Source: Actinomyces sp. 432
GTDB taxonomy: Bacteria; Actinomycetota; Actinomycetes; Actinomycetales; Actinomycetaceae
Reading direction: 5' to 3'
DNA length: 64,000 nucleotides
NCBI RefSeq assembly: GCF_009930875.1
Contig: NZ_CP025249.1
Span: 1,674,001-1,738,000 of the forward strand
Below, in pieces: positions 43,617 to 56,103 of this stretch. A program made the position numbers and the translations under genes. Position 1 is the stretch's first letter; every line of letters starts with the position of its first letter. The notes beneath the pieces are model-generated. The model had not been told where the DNA came from. It saw nothing but the letters and a program-made list of their open reading frames with translations, and searched no databases.

Positions 43617-45554
43617 ATGATCTTCTCACGACGCACCGTAATGCGCGCGGTGCCGGTGGCGACGCTGCTCGGCGTCGCGGGCCTGGCCGCCTGCTCCACC
43701 GACTCCGGCGGCTCGACCAATACCTCGGGGTCCACCGCCGCCCCCACCACCAGCACCGATCTGGCGCTCAACCCGGCGGCCTGGAGCTACGACGCTGACG
43801 GCAACGTCTACTACCAGCTGGGCCTGTCCTACGTCGCCTCCCCGCAGGACACCAGCTACGAGACCCTGGGCGTCTTCGTGCCCGGCGCCTACATGTCCTC
43901 CACCGACAACGGTGACGGCACCTTCACCGCCGAGGTCGCCTTCGACGGCGCGGTGGGCGACTGGACGGCGTCGACGGCGCCGATCGTGCTGCCGGTCAAC
44001 ACCCCGGGCTACGCCGCCCAGCAGCCGCCCACCGAGTACTCCTACGACACCGTCGCGGCCTACATGGAGGCCGGCTTCATCTACGTACAGGCGGGCCTGC
44101 GCGGCAAGGACTCCACCACCGACGCGGCCCCCGGCAACGCGCCCTGGGGCGTGACCGACCTGAAGGCGGCCGTGCGCTACCTGCGTTACAACGCCGCCGC
44201 CCTTCCCGGCAACTCCGAGCAGATGTACGTCTTCGGCCACTCCGGCGGCGGCGCCCAGTCCGCGGTGATGGGTGCCTCCGGCGACTGCGCGCTCTACACC
44301 CCCTACCTGGAGGCACTCGGCGCAGCCACCACCGGCACCGATGGAGCCGTCCTTTCCGACGCGATCGCGGGGGCAATGTGCTGGTGCCCGATCACCAGCC
44401 TGGATGCTGCCAACGCCGCTTATGAGTGGAACATGGGCCAGTTCGCCACCACCGGCACCCGCGCGGAGGGCACCTGGACGGAGGCCTACTCCAAGAACCT
44501 GGCCGCCGCCTACGCCGAGCACCTCAACGGCCTGGGACTGGTCGACTCCGACGGCAACACCCTGGCCCTGGAGGAGTCCGCGGACGGGCAGTACCTGGCC
44601 GGCTCCTACTACGAGCACATGGTCGCCGTAGTCGAGCAGTCGCTGAACGACTTCCTGGCCGCGACCGAGTTCCCCTACACGCCCAGCTCCACCGAGATGG
44701 CCGGCATGGAGGCCCAGGGCAGCTCCGGCGCGCCCGCAGGCGGTCCGGGCAGGTCCGACGACAGCGTCGCCTCCGGCGCCCCCGGTGACGGCCAGGCCCC
44801 CGACGGCGCACCCACCGGCGAGGGCACGCAGGGTGCCCCCGCCGACGGCGGCCCGGACGGCGACGGTGCCACCGCTGGTGCGGGCCGCCCCGGGGAGGAC
44901 TCCTCGGCGGTTTCCTCCGAGTCGGTCACCTACGCGACCGTCGCGGACTACATCGCGGCCCTGAATCAGGACGTGGATTGGGTCGCCTACGACTCCTCGA
45001 CCAACACGGCCACGATCACCGGTCTGGAGGGCTTCATCACCAGCCAGAAGGCGGCGACGAAGGACGTGGGCGCCCTGGACGGCGTCGACCGCGGCCAGAC
45101 GGAGAACACCGTCCTTGGAGTCGGGACGACGGCGATGCACTTCTCAGGGCTCTCCCGCGACGTGATCGCCGCCAACCAGGACACCTACGCCGCCCTGACC
45201 AACTGGTCCGACGAGTACGGATCGTCCGAGTACGACTCGGACTTTGCACAGACCGACGAGCTTGGCGTCGACGTGCTCACCCGCGAGCACATGTACGACC
45301 CCATGTACTTCCTGTCCAGCGCCTACGAGGGGGCCGGAACCTCGACGGTTGCGCCCAGCTGGCGCATCCGCACCGGCATCATGCAGGGCGACACCGCCAG
45401 CACGGTGGAGGTGAACCTCGCGCTCGCCTTGCAGGCGGCCGGTAAGTCGGTGGACTTCGCGACCATCTGGGGGCAGGGACACACGATGGCCGAGCTGACC
45501 GGCACGGGCGAGGAGAACTTCATCTCCTGGGTCAGTGAACGGGCAGCATCCTGA
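43617..45554 (+). CDS. Secreted alpha/beta-hydrolase lipoprotein, tannase/feruloyl-esterase-like
   Basis: A 645-residue exported esterase. The signal peptide contains SRRTVMRA (possibly twin-arginine) and a lipobox LAAC with Cys26. The hydrolase core has the nucleophile elbow GHSGGGAQS (Ser209) after a typical AGLRGKDST segment, and a late IWGQGHTMAEL that supplies the catalytic His. Overall resemblance is to subtype-A tannases and carboxylesterases of gut bacteria, which release gallate or hydroxycinnamates. The exact substrate is not provable here. A Gly/Ala/Pro/Asp-rich, low-complexity insert at about residues 370-440 splits the domain. Strong ribosome site ggaagg. Confidence 0.8.
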   Translation: MIFSRRTVMRAVPVATLLGVAGLAACSTDSGGSTNTSGSTAAPTTSTDLALNPAAWSYDADGNVYYQLGLSYVASPQDTSYETLGVFVPGAYMSSTDNGDGTFTAEVAFDGAVGDWTASTAPIVLPVNTPGYAAQQPPTEYSYDTVAAYMEAGFIYVQAGLRGKDSTTDAAPGNAPWGVTDLKAAVRYLRYNAAALPGNSEQMYVFGHSGGGAQSAVMGASGDCALYTPYLEALGAATTGTDGAVLSDAIAGAMCWCPITSLDAANAAYEWNMGQFATTGTRAEGTWTEAYSKNLAAAYAEHLNGLGLVDSDGNTLALEESADGQYLAGSYYEHMVAVVEQSLNDFLAATEFPYTPSSTEMAGMEAQGSSGAPAGGPGRSDDSVASGAPGDGQAPDGAPTGEGTQGAPADGGPDGDGATAGAGRPGEDSSAVSSESVTYATVADYIAALNQDVDWVAYDSSTNTATITGLEGFITSQKAATKDVGALDGVDRGQTENTVLGVGTTAMHFSGLSRDVIAANQDTYAALTNWSDEYGSSEYDSDFAQTDELGVDVLTREHMYDPMYFLSSAYEGAGTSTVAPSWRIRTGIMQGDTASTVEVNLALALQAAGKSVDFATIWGQGHTMAELTGTGEENFISWVSERAAS

Positions 45555-45568
45555 CGCAGCAGGTGTAT

Positions 45569-45599
45569 GGGGTCCGGGCACCAGTGGTGCCCGGACCCC
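45569..45599. terminator. Bidirectional hairpin between convergent genes
   Basis: Perfect 14-bp arms (ggggtccgggcacc, 45569-45582, and its complement 45586-45599) around agt. It is placed between the tannase-like gene (+) and the antiporter gene (-). Confidence 0.85.
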
Positions 45600-45623
45600 G
45601 TAGACCGTTGAATAGCGGCGGCG

Positions 45624-47027
45624 TCAGGCGTCGGCCAGCGCCAGGCGGCGGCTGGAGCGCAGCAGCCGGATGTTGTTGGCCAGCAGCAGCAGCACTAGCA
45701 CCACTCCGCTGAGCTTGGCCCACAGCGAGCCGGCGATGAACAACAGGACCATGGCCACCAGGATCGGCCCCAGGTACAGGTACGCGCGGGCGATATAGCC
45801 ACCGAAGGATGGCATCTCCACGTTGCGTGCCTCGGCAACGGACTTGACCATGAAGTTCGGGCCGTTGCCGATGTAGGTCAGTGCGCCACACAGCACGGCG
45901 CCGAGCGATATCGAGCGCAGGTACAGCTCGGGCACGCCCGCGACTGTCGCGCCGCCCGGGTGCGCCACCTGACCGGCCATCTCGAAGAAGGTGGCGTAGG
46001 TGGGGGCGTTGTCCAGCATGGATGACAGCCCGCCGGTGAACACGAAGAACGTGATCTCGTTCAGCGGGAGGCTGCCGGCGATCTCGTCCAAGTAGCGCAG
46101 CGCCGGGATCATGGTCAGGAAGATGCCGATGAACAGGGCGGCGACCTCGGCGATCGGCCCCCACTCGAACTGGTTGTCCTCGAAGCGGGCTCGCTTGTCG
46201 CCCAGCGTGTAGGAGGCTCCGGCGGCGGCGAGCATGATGATCTCCCGCAGCGGGATCCAGTCGGTCAGTACGGCGTGCCCCTCCTCAATGGCCTCTGCGT
46301 CGATCGAGGGTGCGAAGGCAACGGCGGCGATGATGACGACGAACCAGATCAGGTTGGAGGCGCCCCGCAGGCCCAGGGGCTCGATCTCCGTCTTGTCGGC
46401 AAGAATGTCTGCGGCGGGCTCCTGTGAGTAGTACCAGGTGTCCAGCGCGAAGTAGCTCAGCAGCAGCATGGCGTTCACGAACAGCCATTCGAAGACGAGG
46501 CTGAAGGTCCAGGTGAAGGGCACGCCGCGCAGGAAGCCGAGGAACAGGGGCGGGTCACCGAGGGGCGTGAGCAGGCCGCCGCAGTTGGCCACCATGAAGA
46601 TGGTGAACAGGACGGTGTGTACGCGGTACTCGCGCTCGCGATTGGTGTTCAGCAGGGGCCGGATCAACAGCATGGCGGCACCGGTGGTGCCCACGAAGCT
46701 CGCCAGCAGTGCGCCAATCGCCAGGAAGATGGTGTTATTGCGCGGGGTGGCCTGAATATCACCCTTGAGGAAGATGCCGCCGGAGACGACGAACAGCGCC
46801 AGCAGCAGCGAGATGAACTGTATGTACTCCACCACGGCAGCGAAGACGGGCTCCCAGCCCAGGGCGAACCACATCCAGATCGCCACGGGCACCCCCAGCA
46901 CCAGGGCGACCGTCAGCTGGCTGGAGTTCTTCTCCCACCAGTGGGACGTCGCCGGGACCAGCGGGAAAACCGCGATCGAGGCGAGCATGACGACGAATGG
47001 CAGTATGGACCACCACTGCAACTCCAC
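45624..47027 (-). CDS. NhaD-type sodium:proton antiporter (ArsB/NhaD superfamily)
   Basis: A 467-residue transporter with about 12-13 helices. Markers of the NhaD branch include FLAIGALLASFVGTTGAAMLLIRPLL, VANCGGLLTPLGDPPLFLGFLRGVPF, FTGGLSSMLDNAPTYATFFE and LTYIGNGPNFMVKSVAE, the paired NCGG/GDPP and DNAPT/GNGPN half-site motifs of the fold. It probably exchanges Na+ (or Li+) for protons, but a carboxylate substrate cannot be excluded. An upstream region with mutually exclusive hairpins (47127-47186) may regulate it. Confidence 0.88.
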   Translation of the reverse strand: MELQWWSILPFVVMLASIAVFPLVPATSHWWEKNSSQLTVALVLGVPVAIWMWFALGWEPVFAAVVEYIQFISLLLALFVVSGGIFLKGDIQATPRNNTIFLAIGALLASFVGTTGAAMLLIRPLLNTNREREYRVHTVLFTIFMVANCGGLLTPLGDPPLFLGFLRGVPFTWTFSLVFEWLFVNAMLLLSYFALDTWYYSQEPAADILADKTEIEPLGLRGASNLIWFVVIIAAVAFAPSIDAEAIEEGHAVLTDWIPLREIIMLAAAGASYTLGDKRARFEDNQFEWGPIAEVAALFIGIFLTMIPALRYLDEIAGSLPLNEITFFVFTGGLSSMLDNAPTYATFFEMAGQVAHPGGATVAGVPELYLRSISLGAVLCGALTYIGNGPNFMVKSVAEARNVEMPSFGGYIARAYLYLGPILVAMVLLFIAGSLWAKLSGVVLVLLLLANNIRLLRSSRRLALADA

Positions 47028-47126
47028 GTGAGACTCCTCAGTTCGGGGTCGGTGTGCTCGTCGCCCATCAATGATGCAGCGACGCTTGCCTCACCCTATG
47101 ACGAGAATCGGTCCGGATCGCGAGAC

Positions 47127-47186
47127 GCAGGCGTGCTTCCTGGCACACGGTGATCTGAAGCACGCCTGCTTCACCCGGCAGCAGGC
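47127..47186 (-). promoter_or_regulatory. Alternative-hairpin region upstream of the antiporter gene
   Basis: gcaggcgtgcttc (47127-47139) and gaagcacgcctgc (47157-47169) form a perfect 13-bp stem with a 17-base loop. The second arm also begins a competing stem, gaagca-cgcc-tgcttc (47157-47172), and cctgc (47165) can pair with gcagg further on. It is 100 bases before the antiporter ATG and 118 bases after hemW. It could be the hemW terminator or a switch in the antiporter leader. Confidence 0.5.
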
Positions 47187-47286
47187 GCACAGAGCCCTAC
47201 GCATCACGGGCCCCCGCGCGGCGCCTCTTTCCCCGTTTACCGTGCGGTTCCCTGCACTCGGCGCCGTGCACAGGCGCTAGCACGCG

Positions 47287-48555
47287 TCACTGGGTGAGCC
47301 GATACGTGACCGTGTCCGCCATAAGCCTTCCGCGCAGTGTGAGCACGGCGCGGCCCGCCAGGGCGGCAGCACCGTCGAGCAGGCCCTGCGCCACGAGGCC
47401 TCCCACCACCGGCACGAGCCGCCGTGGGGTGCCCGACGCCGTCGCCGCCTCCCCCGGCCGCGTCAGACTCCGCAGGTCCAGACCCTCGCGCATGCGAATG
47501 CCGAGCATGACCCGCTCCAGTTCTCGTGATTCGGCATCGACGACCTCGTGCCCGGCCACGGGCAGCCGCCCGGCCGCCGCCTGCCCGGCCCAGGCCACCG
47601 GGTGCTTGGTGTTCCACATGCGCACGTCCCCCAGGTGGCTGTGCGCCCCCGGGCCGGCGCCCCACCAGTCCCAGTCGCGCCAGTAGGCCTGGTTGTGCAC
47701 GCACTCATGCCCGGGCCGCGCCCAGTTGGAGATCTCGTACCACTCGTAGCCGGCCCCGCCCAGCAACGCGTCGGCCAGCTCATACTTGGCGGCCTCGTCG
47801 TCGTCCGTGGGCAGGGGCAGCTCCCCGCGGCGCACCTGCGTCCACATCCGCGTGCCCTCCTCGATCACCAGGGCGTAGGCGCTCAAGTGATCCGGGCCGA
47901 TCTCCACCGCCGCCTCCAGGGAACGCCGCCAGTCGTCCAGGGACTCCCCCGGCGTGCCGTAGATCAGGTCCAGGCTCGTGGCCAGCCCGGCCCGGCGTGC
48001 CCAGGACACCACCTGCGGCACCCGCTCGGGGGTGTGGGTGCGGTCCAGCGTGCGTAGCACCTGCGGCACCGCCGACTGCATGCCGAAGGACACCCGGGTG
48101 AACCCGGCCTGTGCCAGGGCCGCCAGGTAGCGCTCGTCCACGGTCTCCGGGTTGGCCTCCGTGGTCACCTCCGCCCCTTCGTCCAGGCCCCAGGTCTCGC
48201 GCACCAGCTGCAGCATGCGGGCCAGGTCCCCAGCCGGCAGCATGGTGGGGGTGCCCCCGCCCACGAACACGGTTTGCGCCGCCCGCTGCGGCAGGCCGAC
48301 CTGTTCCATGGCCGCCCGGGCCAGGCGCAGCTCGCCGGCGAGCGTGTCCACGTAGTCCCCCGCCGAGGCTCCGCCGCCCATGGCCAGGTTCGTGTAGGTG
48401 TTGAAGTCGCAGTAGCCGCAGCGCACCCGGCAGTAGGGCACGTGCAGGTACACCGCAAATGGCCGCTGCCCGCCCGACGACGCCGCAGCGCGCACCTGCT
48501 CGGGCAGCTCCCCCGCTCCGGGCAGGGGCTCCCCCGCCGGCTGCTGCGGACTCAT
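47287..48555 (-). CDS. hemW: HemW-like radical SAM protein (heme chaperone)
   Basis: A 422-residue radical-SAM protein once called oxygen-independent coproporphyrinogen oxidase. The cluster Cys are Cys42, Cys46 and Cys49 in YLHVPYCRVRCGYCDFNTY, which has the extra conserved Tyr/Phe of HemW. Next come VFVGGGTPTMLPAGDLARML, TTEANPETVDERYL and RVSFGMQS, and the HemN_C domain closes the chain. HemW binds heme and delivers it to membrane proteins. It overlaps trmB by four bases (ATGA). Confidence 0.92.
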   Translation of the reverse strand: MSPQQPAGEPLPGAGELPEQVRAAASSGGQRPFAVYLHVPYCRVRCGYCDFNTYTNLAMGGGASAGDYVDTLAGELRLARAAMEQVGLPQRAAQTVFVGGGTPTMLPAGDLARMLQLVRETWGLDEGAEVTTEANPETVDERYLAALAQAGFTRVSFGMQSAVPQVLRTLDRTHTPERVPQVVSWARRAGLATSLDLIYGTPGESLDDWRRSLEAAVEIGPDHLSAYALVIEEGTRMWTQVRRGELPLPTDDDEAAKYELADALLGGAGYEWYEISNWARPGHECVHNQAYWRDWDWWGAGPGAHSHLGDVRMWNTKHPVAWAGQAAAGRLPVAGHEVVDAESRELERVMLGIRMREGLDLRSLTRPGEAATASGTPRRLVPVVGGLVAQGLLDGAAALAGRAVLTLRGRLMADTVTYRLTQ

Positions 48556-49460
48556 AGGGCAACCGCCTCACGCCGGGGCGGCACCCACATCTCGCCGGTG
48601 CGCACCGCGGTCAGGTCGCGGATAGTACGGCCGGCACGAATGCCCTTCTCCTCAAAGCGGGTCAGTACCCGCCCCTCATAGCGCTGCGACCAGCCGCCTA
48701 GCACGCCGGCCGGCGAGCCGGGGTCGCGGCCATTACCCAGGCTGCCCTCCTCGGCAGTCCCGACGCCCAGGTCCGGGCGCGCCCCGGCGTCGGGGTAGCG
48801 GAAGTACGGGCCGGTGCAGTCCGCCTCCAGTCCCTCGGGCAGCGCGGAGGCGGCCTCCAGCACGTCGCGCATCTGCCAGGCATAGTCCGCCCAGTCGGTA
48901 GCCAGCCGCCACACCCCGCCGGGGCGCAGCACCCGGGCCACCGAGTCGGCGAAGGCGGCATTGACCAGCCGACGCTTGCGGTGCCGAGGCTTGCGCCACG
49001 GGTCCGGGAAGAACACCCACACCTCGCTGGCGCAGCCGACCGGCAGGGCGGTGGCCAGCAGCTGGGCGGCATCTGCGGGCACCACCCTGATATTGCGCAG
49101 GCCCGCCCTGCCGGCACCGGCCACGATCCGGGCGATCGCCGTCTCCCAGGCCTCAACAGCCAGGTGGTCCACCCCCGGGTGGGCGGCGGCGTGGGCCAGT
49201 ATCGCCTCCCCCGCGCCCGAACCGACCTCCACGATGAGCGGACGCAACTGGCCTGCGTGCCCGAAGGCCGTTGCCGGGTCCAGCCGGAAGGAGGGGGCGA
49301 CGGTGCGGATTGCATCGGCGCGGGGCACGTCGATCACGTACCTGTCCCTGTAACGCTCCAGGGCCCGTTCCTGCGCCTCGGTCAGGCGGCCGCCGGCCCG
49401 CGAGTAGGAGCGCACGCGAGCGCGGATGGCGTGAGAGCGGGGCGGGTGCTGCTGTGGCAC
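48552..49460 (-). CDS. trmB: tRNA (guanine-N7-)-methyltransferase
   Basis: A 302-residue SAM-dependent methyltransferase that makes m7G46 in tRNA. The SAM motif is LIVEVGSGAGEAILAHAA, followed by VEAWETAIARIV, and the diagnostic VWVFFPDPWRKPRHRKRRLV (PDPWxKxRHxKRR). The C-terminal TRFEEKGIRAGRTIRDL is also typical. An insert of about 30 Gly/Asp residues precedes it. GTG start 49460 has aggagg upstream. It is translationally coupled to hemW. Confidence 0.95.
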   Translation of the reverse strand: MPQQHPPRSHAIRARVRSYSRAGGRLTEAQERALERYRDRYVIDVPRADAIRTVAPSFRLDPATAFGHAGQLRPLIVEVGSGAGEAILAHAAAHPGVDHLAVEAWETAIARIVAGAGRAGLRNIRVVPADAAQLLATALPVGCASEVWVFFPDPWRKPRHRKRRLVNAAFADSVARVLRPGGVWRLATDWADYAWQMRDVLEAASALPEGLEADCTGPYFRYPDAGARPDLGVGTAEEGSLGNGRDPGSPAGVLGGWSQRYEGRVLTRFEEKGIRAGRTIRDLTAVRTGEMWVPPRREAVAL

Positions 49461-49548
49461 TGGACCGGTTCCTCCTGGTTGTGTTCGAACGGCTTATACG
49501 GCCGGCTGAGCCGATTTCCCCTGCGGCAACTGCCCCAGCGCGTCCCGC

Positions 49549-50418
49549 TCAGCCGACCTGCTCGTGGGCGGCGGCCTGCACGTACTTCTTGGTGAAGGGG
49601 GCGATCACGCAGTTGCCGAAGATCTCCGAGTCCAGCATCCTCTGGGCGTCGCGCGGGTCGTGGTGGGCGAACCAGCGGGTGCAGGTGACCCGGTGCCCGG
49701 GCGCGCTGACCACCCGCACCTCATCACCTGCGCGCACCGTGCCCTCCTTGAGGACAGCCAGGTAGACGCCCACCCGGTTGCGGGAGGAGAAGACCTCCAC
49801 CCAGTCGCCGCGTCCGACTCCGCGGGCGAAGGTCGCACAGGGATTGCGCACGCCGGTCACCCGCACGCGCAGCCCCTCGCCCCGCGGATCCCCGATAGAC
49901 AGAACCGCACCGATCTCGACGTCGTCGATGCCGCCGGCCGGACCCGGCTCAATCGTCAGGTTCTCCCCCAGGGACCCGGGCGCGATACCGCCGAGCACCG
50001 CCGCCCAGTGACGCTGCTCGGCAGCGTCCAGGACGTACAGTGCCTTATCCCGGCCGCCGTGGTGGGCGTGATCGCCCTGCTGGTCACCGACGACGCCGAG
50101 CCGGTTCACCGCCGAGGGCCCCTCCAGGGGCGCCTTGTGGATGGCGGACAGGCCCGCCTCCCCGGCGTCGGGACGCACCCGCGCCAGGGCGCAGACGGCG
50201 CCGACGGTGCCCACCGGGTCGCCGTCGCGGAAGGGCGCGGGCTCGTCGGCATGACGCCCGTCGGCTCCCGCATGGGGCACGCCCAGGCGCCGCGCCAGGG
50301 TGGCGGTCAGCTCCAGCCCGGAACCGTCATCGGCCAGGGCGGCCTGCACCGTGCCCGAGGTGACCGGGACGCCGTCGATCCGCTCCGGGTCCCGCTCCAC
50401 AGAGCCGGTTTTGCTCAT
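49549..50418 (-). CDS. MOSC domain-containing protein (YiiM-like)
   Basis: A 289-residue MOSC-domain protein. HKAPLEGPSAVNRLGVVGDQQGDHAHHGGRDKALYVL is the entry to the domain, and LGENLTIEPGPAGGIDDVEIGAVLSIG its core. The conserved Cys that would bind molybdenum sulphide or persulphide is in VTGVRNPCATFARG. Such proteins transfer sulphur to molybdenum cofactors or reduce N-hydroxylated compounds. A 60-residue N-terminal stretch is unassigned. Start ATG 50418 has gaggag 7 bases upstream. Confidence 0.88.
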   Translation of the reverse strand: MSKTGSVERDPERIDGVPVTSGTVQAALADDGSGLELTATLARRLGVPHAGADGRHADEPAPFRDGDPVGTVGAVCALARVRPDAGEAGLSAIHKAPLEGPSAVNRLGVVGDQQGDHAHHGGRDKALYVLDAAEQRHWAAVLGGIAPGSLGENLTIEPGPAGGIDDVEIGAVLSIGDPRGEGLRVRVTGVRNPCATFARGVGRGDWVEVFSSRNRVGVYLAVLKEGTVRAGDEVRVVSAPGHRVTCTRWFAHHDPRDAQRMLDSEIFGNCVIAPFTKKYVQAAAHEQVG

Positions 50419-50512
50419 ATGTCCGCTCCTCGCTACCACGGCTAACGCCGCGCCGACGTCCGGCCCACCCTACTGCGGGCCACCCGCCCCGCCGAGGCGT
50501 TATCCGTCCGGG

Positions 50513-52384
<1,872 letters not shown>

Positions 52385-52410
52385 GTGAATCGGTTCCTGG
52401 CTCTTCCTGC

Positions 52411-52440
52411 GGTCAGTGTGGATCAGTGTGGATCAGTGTG
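52411..52440. repeat. 10-bp tandem repeat upstream of lepA
   Basis: Three units, ggtcagtgtg, gatcagtgtg, gatcagtgtg, exactly helical in period, within 60 bases of the lepA start. They might be stacked protein-binding sites or simple slippage products. Confidence 0.6.
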
Positions 52441-52614
52441 GACGTGCGGTCGGCTGGCGCCGCCAGCTTGAACGCGGTCTAGTCTCCCATGGACTGCCCG
52501 CGGGCCCCGCGTCAGGGCGCTGTGAGGTGCGGACCGGCCACGGCTCGCAGTGCTTCGCTCAGCTGCGTGCCGCCCGCGGGTGCGGCGCCAAACGGCGTTA
52601 CTCGGCGGAGCGGC

Positions 52615-53840
<1,226 letters not shown>

Positions 53841-54031
53841 GCTGACTGATCGTGGCCGCGCGCGTGCCCGTCTCCACGGCCGCGGCCGACCCCCGGCGCC
53901 GGTACACTAACATGCTTGTAACCGTTACTTTCGGTGCCCATGGCCGCGTTCGTAGCGAACGCTTCCCCGGCTGTCGCGCCTTCCCCGCGCGTCCGCCACC
54001 ACCATGCCCGCGCCGTAACCAACAGCCGCCG

Positions 54032-54772
54032 ATGAAAGTGAATACGAGCCCCTCCGCCACACTCCGTATTGGCGTCGTCGACGACGACGCCCGCCACCGC
54101 AACGTTCTTTCCGAGTACCTCGACCGCTTCGGCCGTGAGCGAGGCCTGGATCTGCAAGTGTCCGTTTTTGAGGCCGGCGGCGACATCCTGGACGGCTTCC
54201 GCCCCATTTACGACATCCTCATGCTGGATATACGCATGGAGGGCACCGACGGCCTATCCCTCGCCCGGTTAGTGCGTCGTATCGACCCTGATGTCATCAT
54301 CATCTTCATTACTGCCGCGCAGCAGTACGCGATCAACGGCTACGAGGTGTCCGCCCTCGGTTACCTGGTAAAGCCCTTCCCCTACTCCTCCCTGGCCCGA
54401 GAGCTGAGCCGCGCCCTGGAGGTACTCGGCCGACGGGACAACGCCGGCATCGTCCTGAAGGACGGGCAGGGGCTGCGGCGCGTGCCCGTGCGCGACATCG
54501 TCTACCTGGAGTCCTCTGGTCACCGCCTGGACGTGCACCTGACCGACGGCGCCATCACCCTGACCGGATCGCTCAAGCAGATGGAGCCGAAACTGGCACC
54601 CCATGGCTTCTTCCGCTCCAACTCCTGCTACATCGTCAACCTGCGGCACGTGGTGGCGGTGCGCGAGCAGGACTCCGTGATGAGCACCGGGCAGTCCCTG
54701 AGGATCTCCCGCCCCCGGAAGAAGGAGTTCATGCGGGCCCTGGCCGAGCACGTGTCCGGGACAACCGCGTGA
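54032..54772 (+). CDS. LytTR-family response regulator
   Basis: A 246-residue regulator. The receiver domain is at 10-130 with the acidic pocket VVDDDA and phospho-acceptor Asp66 in ILMLDIRMEG. Thr and Lys follow (IIIFITAAQQ, LGYLVKPF). The C-terminal LytTR DNA-binding domain (about 145-242) contains VRDIVYLESSGHRLDVHLTDG and FFRSNSCYIVNLRHVVAVRE. LytTR domains bind pairs of 9-10-bp direct repeats. The gene overlaps the kinase by four bases (GTGA). The ATG at 54032 is chosen because upstream codons are Pro/Arg-rich. Confidence 0.92.
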   Translation: MKVNTSPSATLRIGVVDDDARHRNVLSEYLDRFGRERGLDLQVSVFEAGGDILDGFRPIYDILMLDIRMEGTDGLSLARLVRRIDPDVIIIFITAAQQYAINGYEVSALGYLVKPFPYSSLARELSRALEVLGRRDNAGIVLKDGQGLRRVPVRDIVYLESSGHRLDVHLTDGAITLTGSLKQMEPKLAPHGFFRSNSCYIVNLRHVVAVREQDSVMSTGQSLRISRPRKKEFMRALAEHVSGTTA

Positions 54773-56103
54773 TCCAGGAGGCTCTGCCGGACATCCCCCG
54801 GTTGTGGACCGCGCTGGCCGAGTGGGGCGCATGCCTGGCGTACGTACTGGCCACGTGGCGGCCACAGGACTCCAGGCGCCGCGCACTGGTAGTGATGGCC
54901 GCAGCGCTTCCGGCGCTGAGCATCTACCAGACACTTGCGGCCCGCCTGCCGATCTCGCTGTGGCTGGCAGGGATGCTCGGAGCGGTGATCGCCATGTGGG
55001 GCATCCTGCACCTGGCGCTGAGCGGTTCCCTGCGCCGGTCCACCTACCTGGTAGTGCGCGCCTTCGTGGCCGCCGAGCTGGCGGCCTCGCTCGAGTGGCA
55101 GTTGGAGGTGTTCCTCCTGGGAGACCGGGCGGGCGCCTTCTGGGGTGCGGCATTGGCGATAGCCGTCGACGGCACCGTACTGGGTGCGGTCTATCTGCTG
55201 GAGCGTCCCCGGTTCCGCGCCGAAGTGGTGCCCACAGCTGCCACCGTGGCCGGGGCGGCGGCGATCGCCGCCATCACCTTCGCCATGTCAAATCTCAGCT
55301 TCCTAAGCACCGCCACTCCCTTCTCCGGCCGACTGGGGGCAGAGGTCTTCTATATCCGCACGCTCGTGGATCTATGCGGGTTCATCATTCTGTACGCGCA
55401 GCGGGAAGTTGACCTGCAAAACCGTGCTTCCTTCGAGCTGGCCAGCTCCGAGGCGCTGCTGCGTTCGCAGTACGAGCAGTACCTGACCTCCAAGCGCGCC
55501 ATCGACATCGTCAACCGTAAGTACCACGACTTGCGCCACATGATCGCCTCGGTACGGGCCGAGCCGGATCCCGCAGTGCGCCTGGACCGGCTCGCTGAGC
55601 TGGAGTCCTCAGTGCGGCCGTATGAGGTGTTTGTACGCACCGGCAACCCCGTACTGGATGTAATTCTCACCGACCGGGAGCAGGTGTGCCTGGAGGCCGG
55701 CATCACCATGACTGCCATCGTCGAGGGCGCCGCGCTCGGCTTCATGTCCACCGCCGATCTGGCCACACTGGTCGGCACTGCCCTGGACAACGCCTTGGAG
55801 GCTGTCTCCGGCACCGGCGACGCCGACCGGTGGATTCGTCTTGATGTGCGTACTCGCCGTGGATTCGTGCTGATCGAGGTCGAGAATCCGGTGGCACCAG
55901 CACGCTCGGCCCCGGGTCGCACCGGCCCAATACGTGCTGTTACCGACGGTAGCGCATACGGCTTTGGTTACGGTGCCATGCGCTCGGCCGCCGAGGCCTA
56001 CGGCGGGCAGCTAACCACTACTGAGAGCCCACGCGGCACCTTCACGCTGCGCGTACTGCTGCCGATCCCCGCCGAGCTCCCTCACCGAGGACGTAATCAG
56101 TAA
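54769..56103 (+). CDS. GHKL-type sensor histidine kinase (AgrC/LytS-like)
   Basis: A 444-residue membrane kinase. About six helices occupy residues 15-215. A cytoplasmic helix leads to the dimerisation/phospho-acceptor region KYHDLRHMIASVRAEPDPA (His in DLRHMI) and a GHKL ATPase domain: N-box GTALDNALEAVSG, then YGFGYGAMRSAAEAYGGQL as the G-box. This layout is that of AgrC-type kinases that sense peptides, but no AgrD- or AgrB-like gene is adjacent. GTG start overlaps the response regulator stop. Confidence 0.9.
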   Translation: MIQEALPDIPRLWTALAEWGACLAYVLATWRPQDSRRRALVVMAAALPALSIYQTLAARLPISLWLAGMLGAVIAMWGILHLALSGSLRRSTYLVVRAFVAAELAASLEWQLEVFLLGDRAGAFWGAALAIAVDGTVLGAVYLLERPRFRAEVVPTAATVAGAAAIAAITFAMSNLSFLSTATPFSGRLGAEVFYIRTLVDLCGFIILYAQREVDLQNRASFELASSEALLRSQYEQYLTSKRAIDIVNRKYHDLRHMIASVRAEPDPAVRLDRLAELESSVRPYEVFVRTGNPVLDVILTDREQVCLEAGITMTAIVEGAALGFMSTADLATLVGTALDNALEAVSGTGDADRWIRLDVRTRRGFVLIEVENPVAPARSAPGRTGPIRAVTDGSAYGFGYGAMRSAAEAYGGQLTTTESPRGTFTLRVLLPIPAELPHRGRNQ

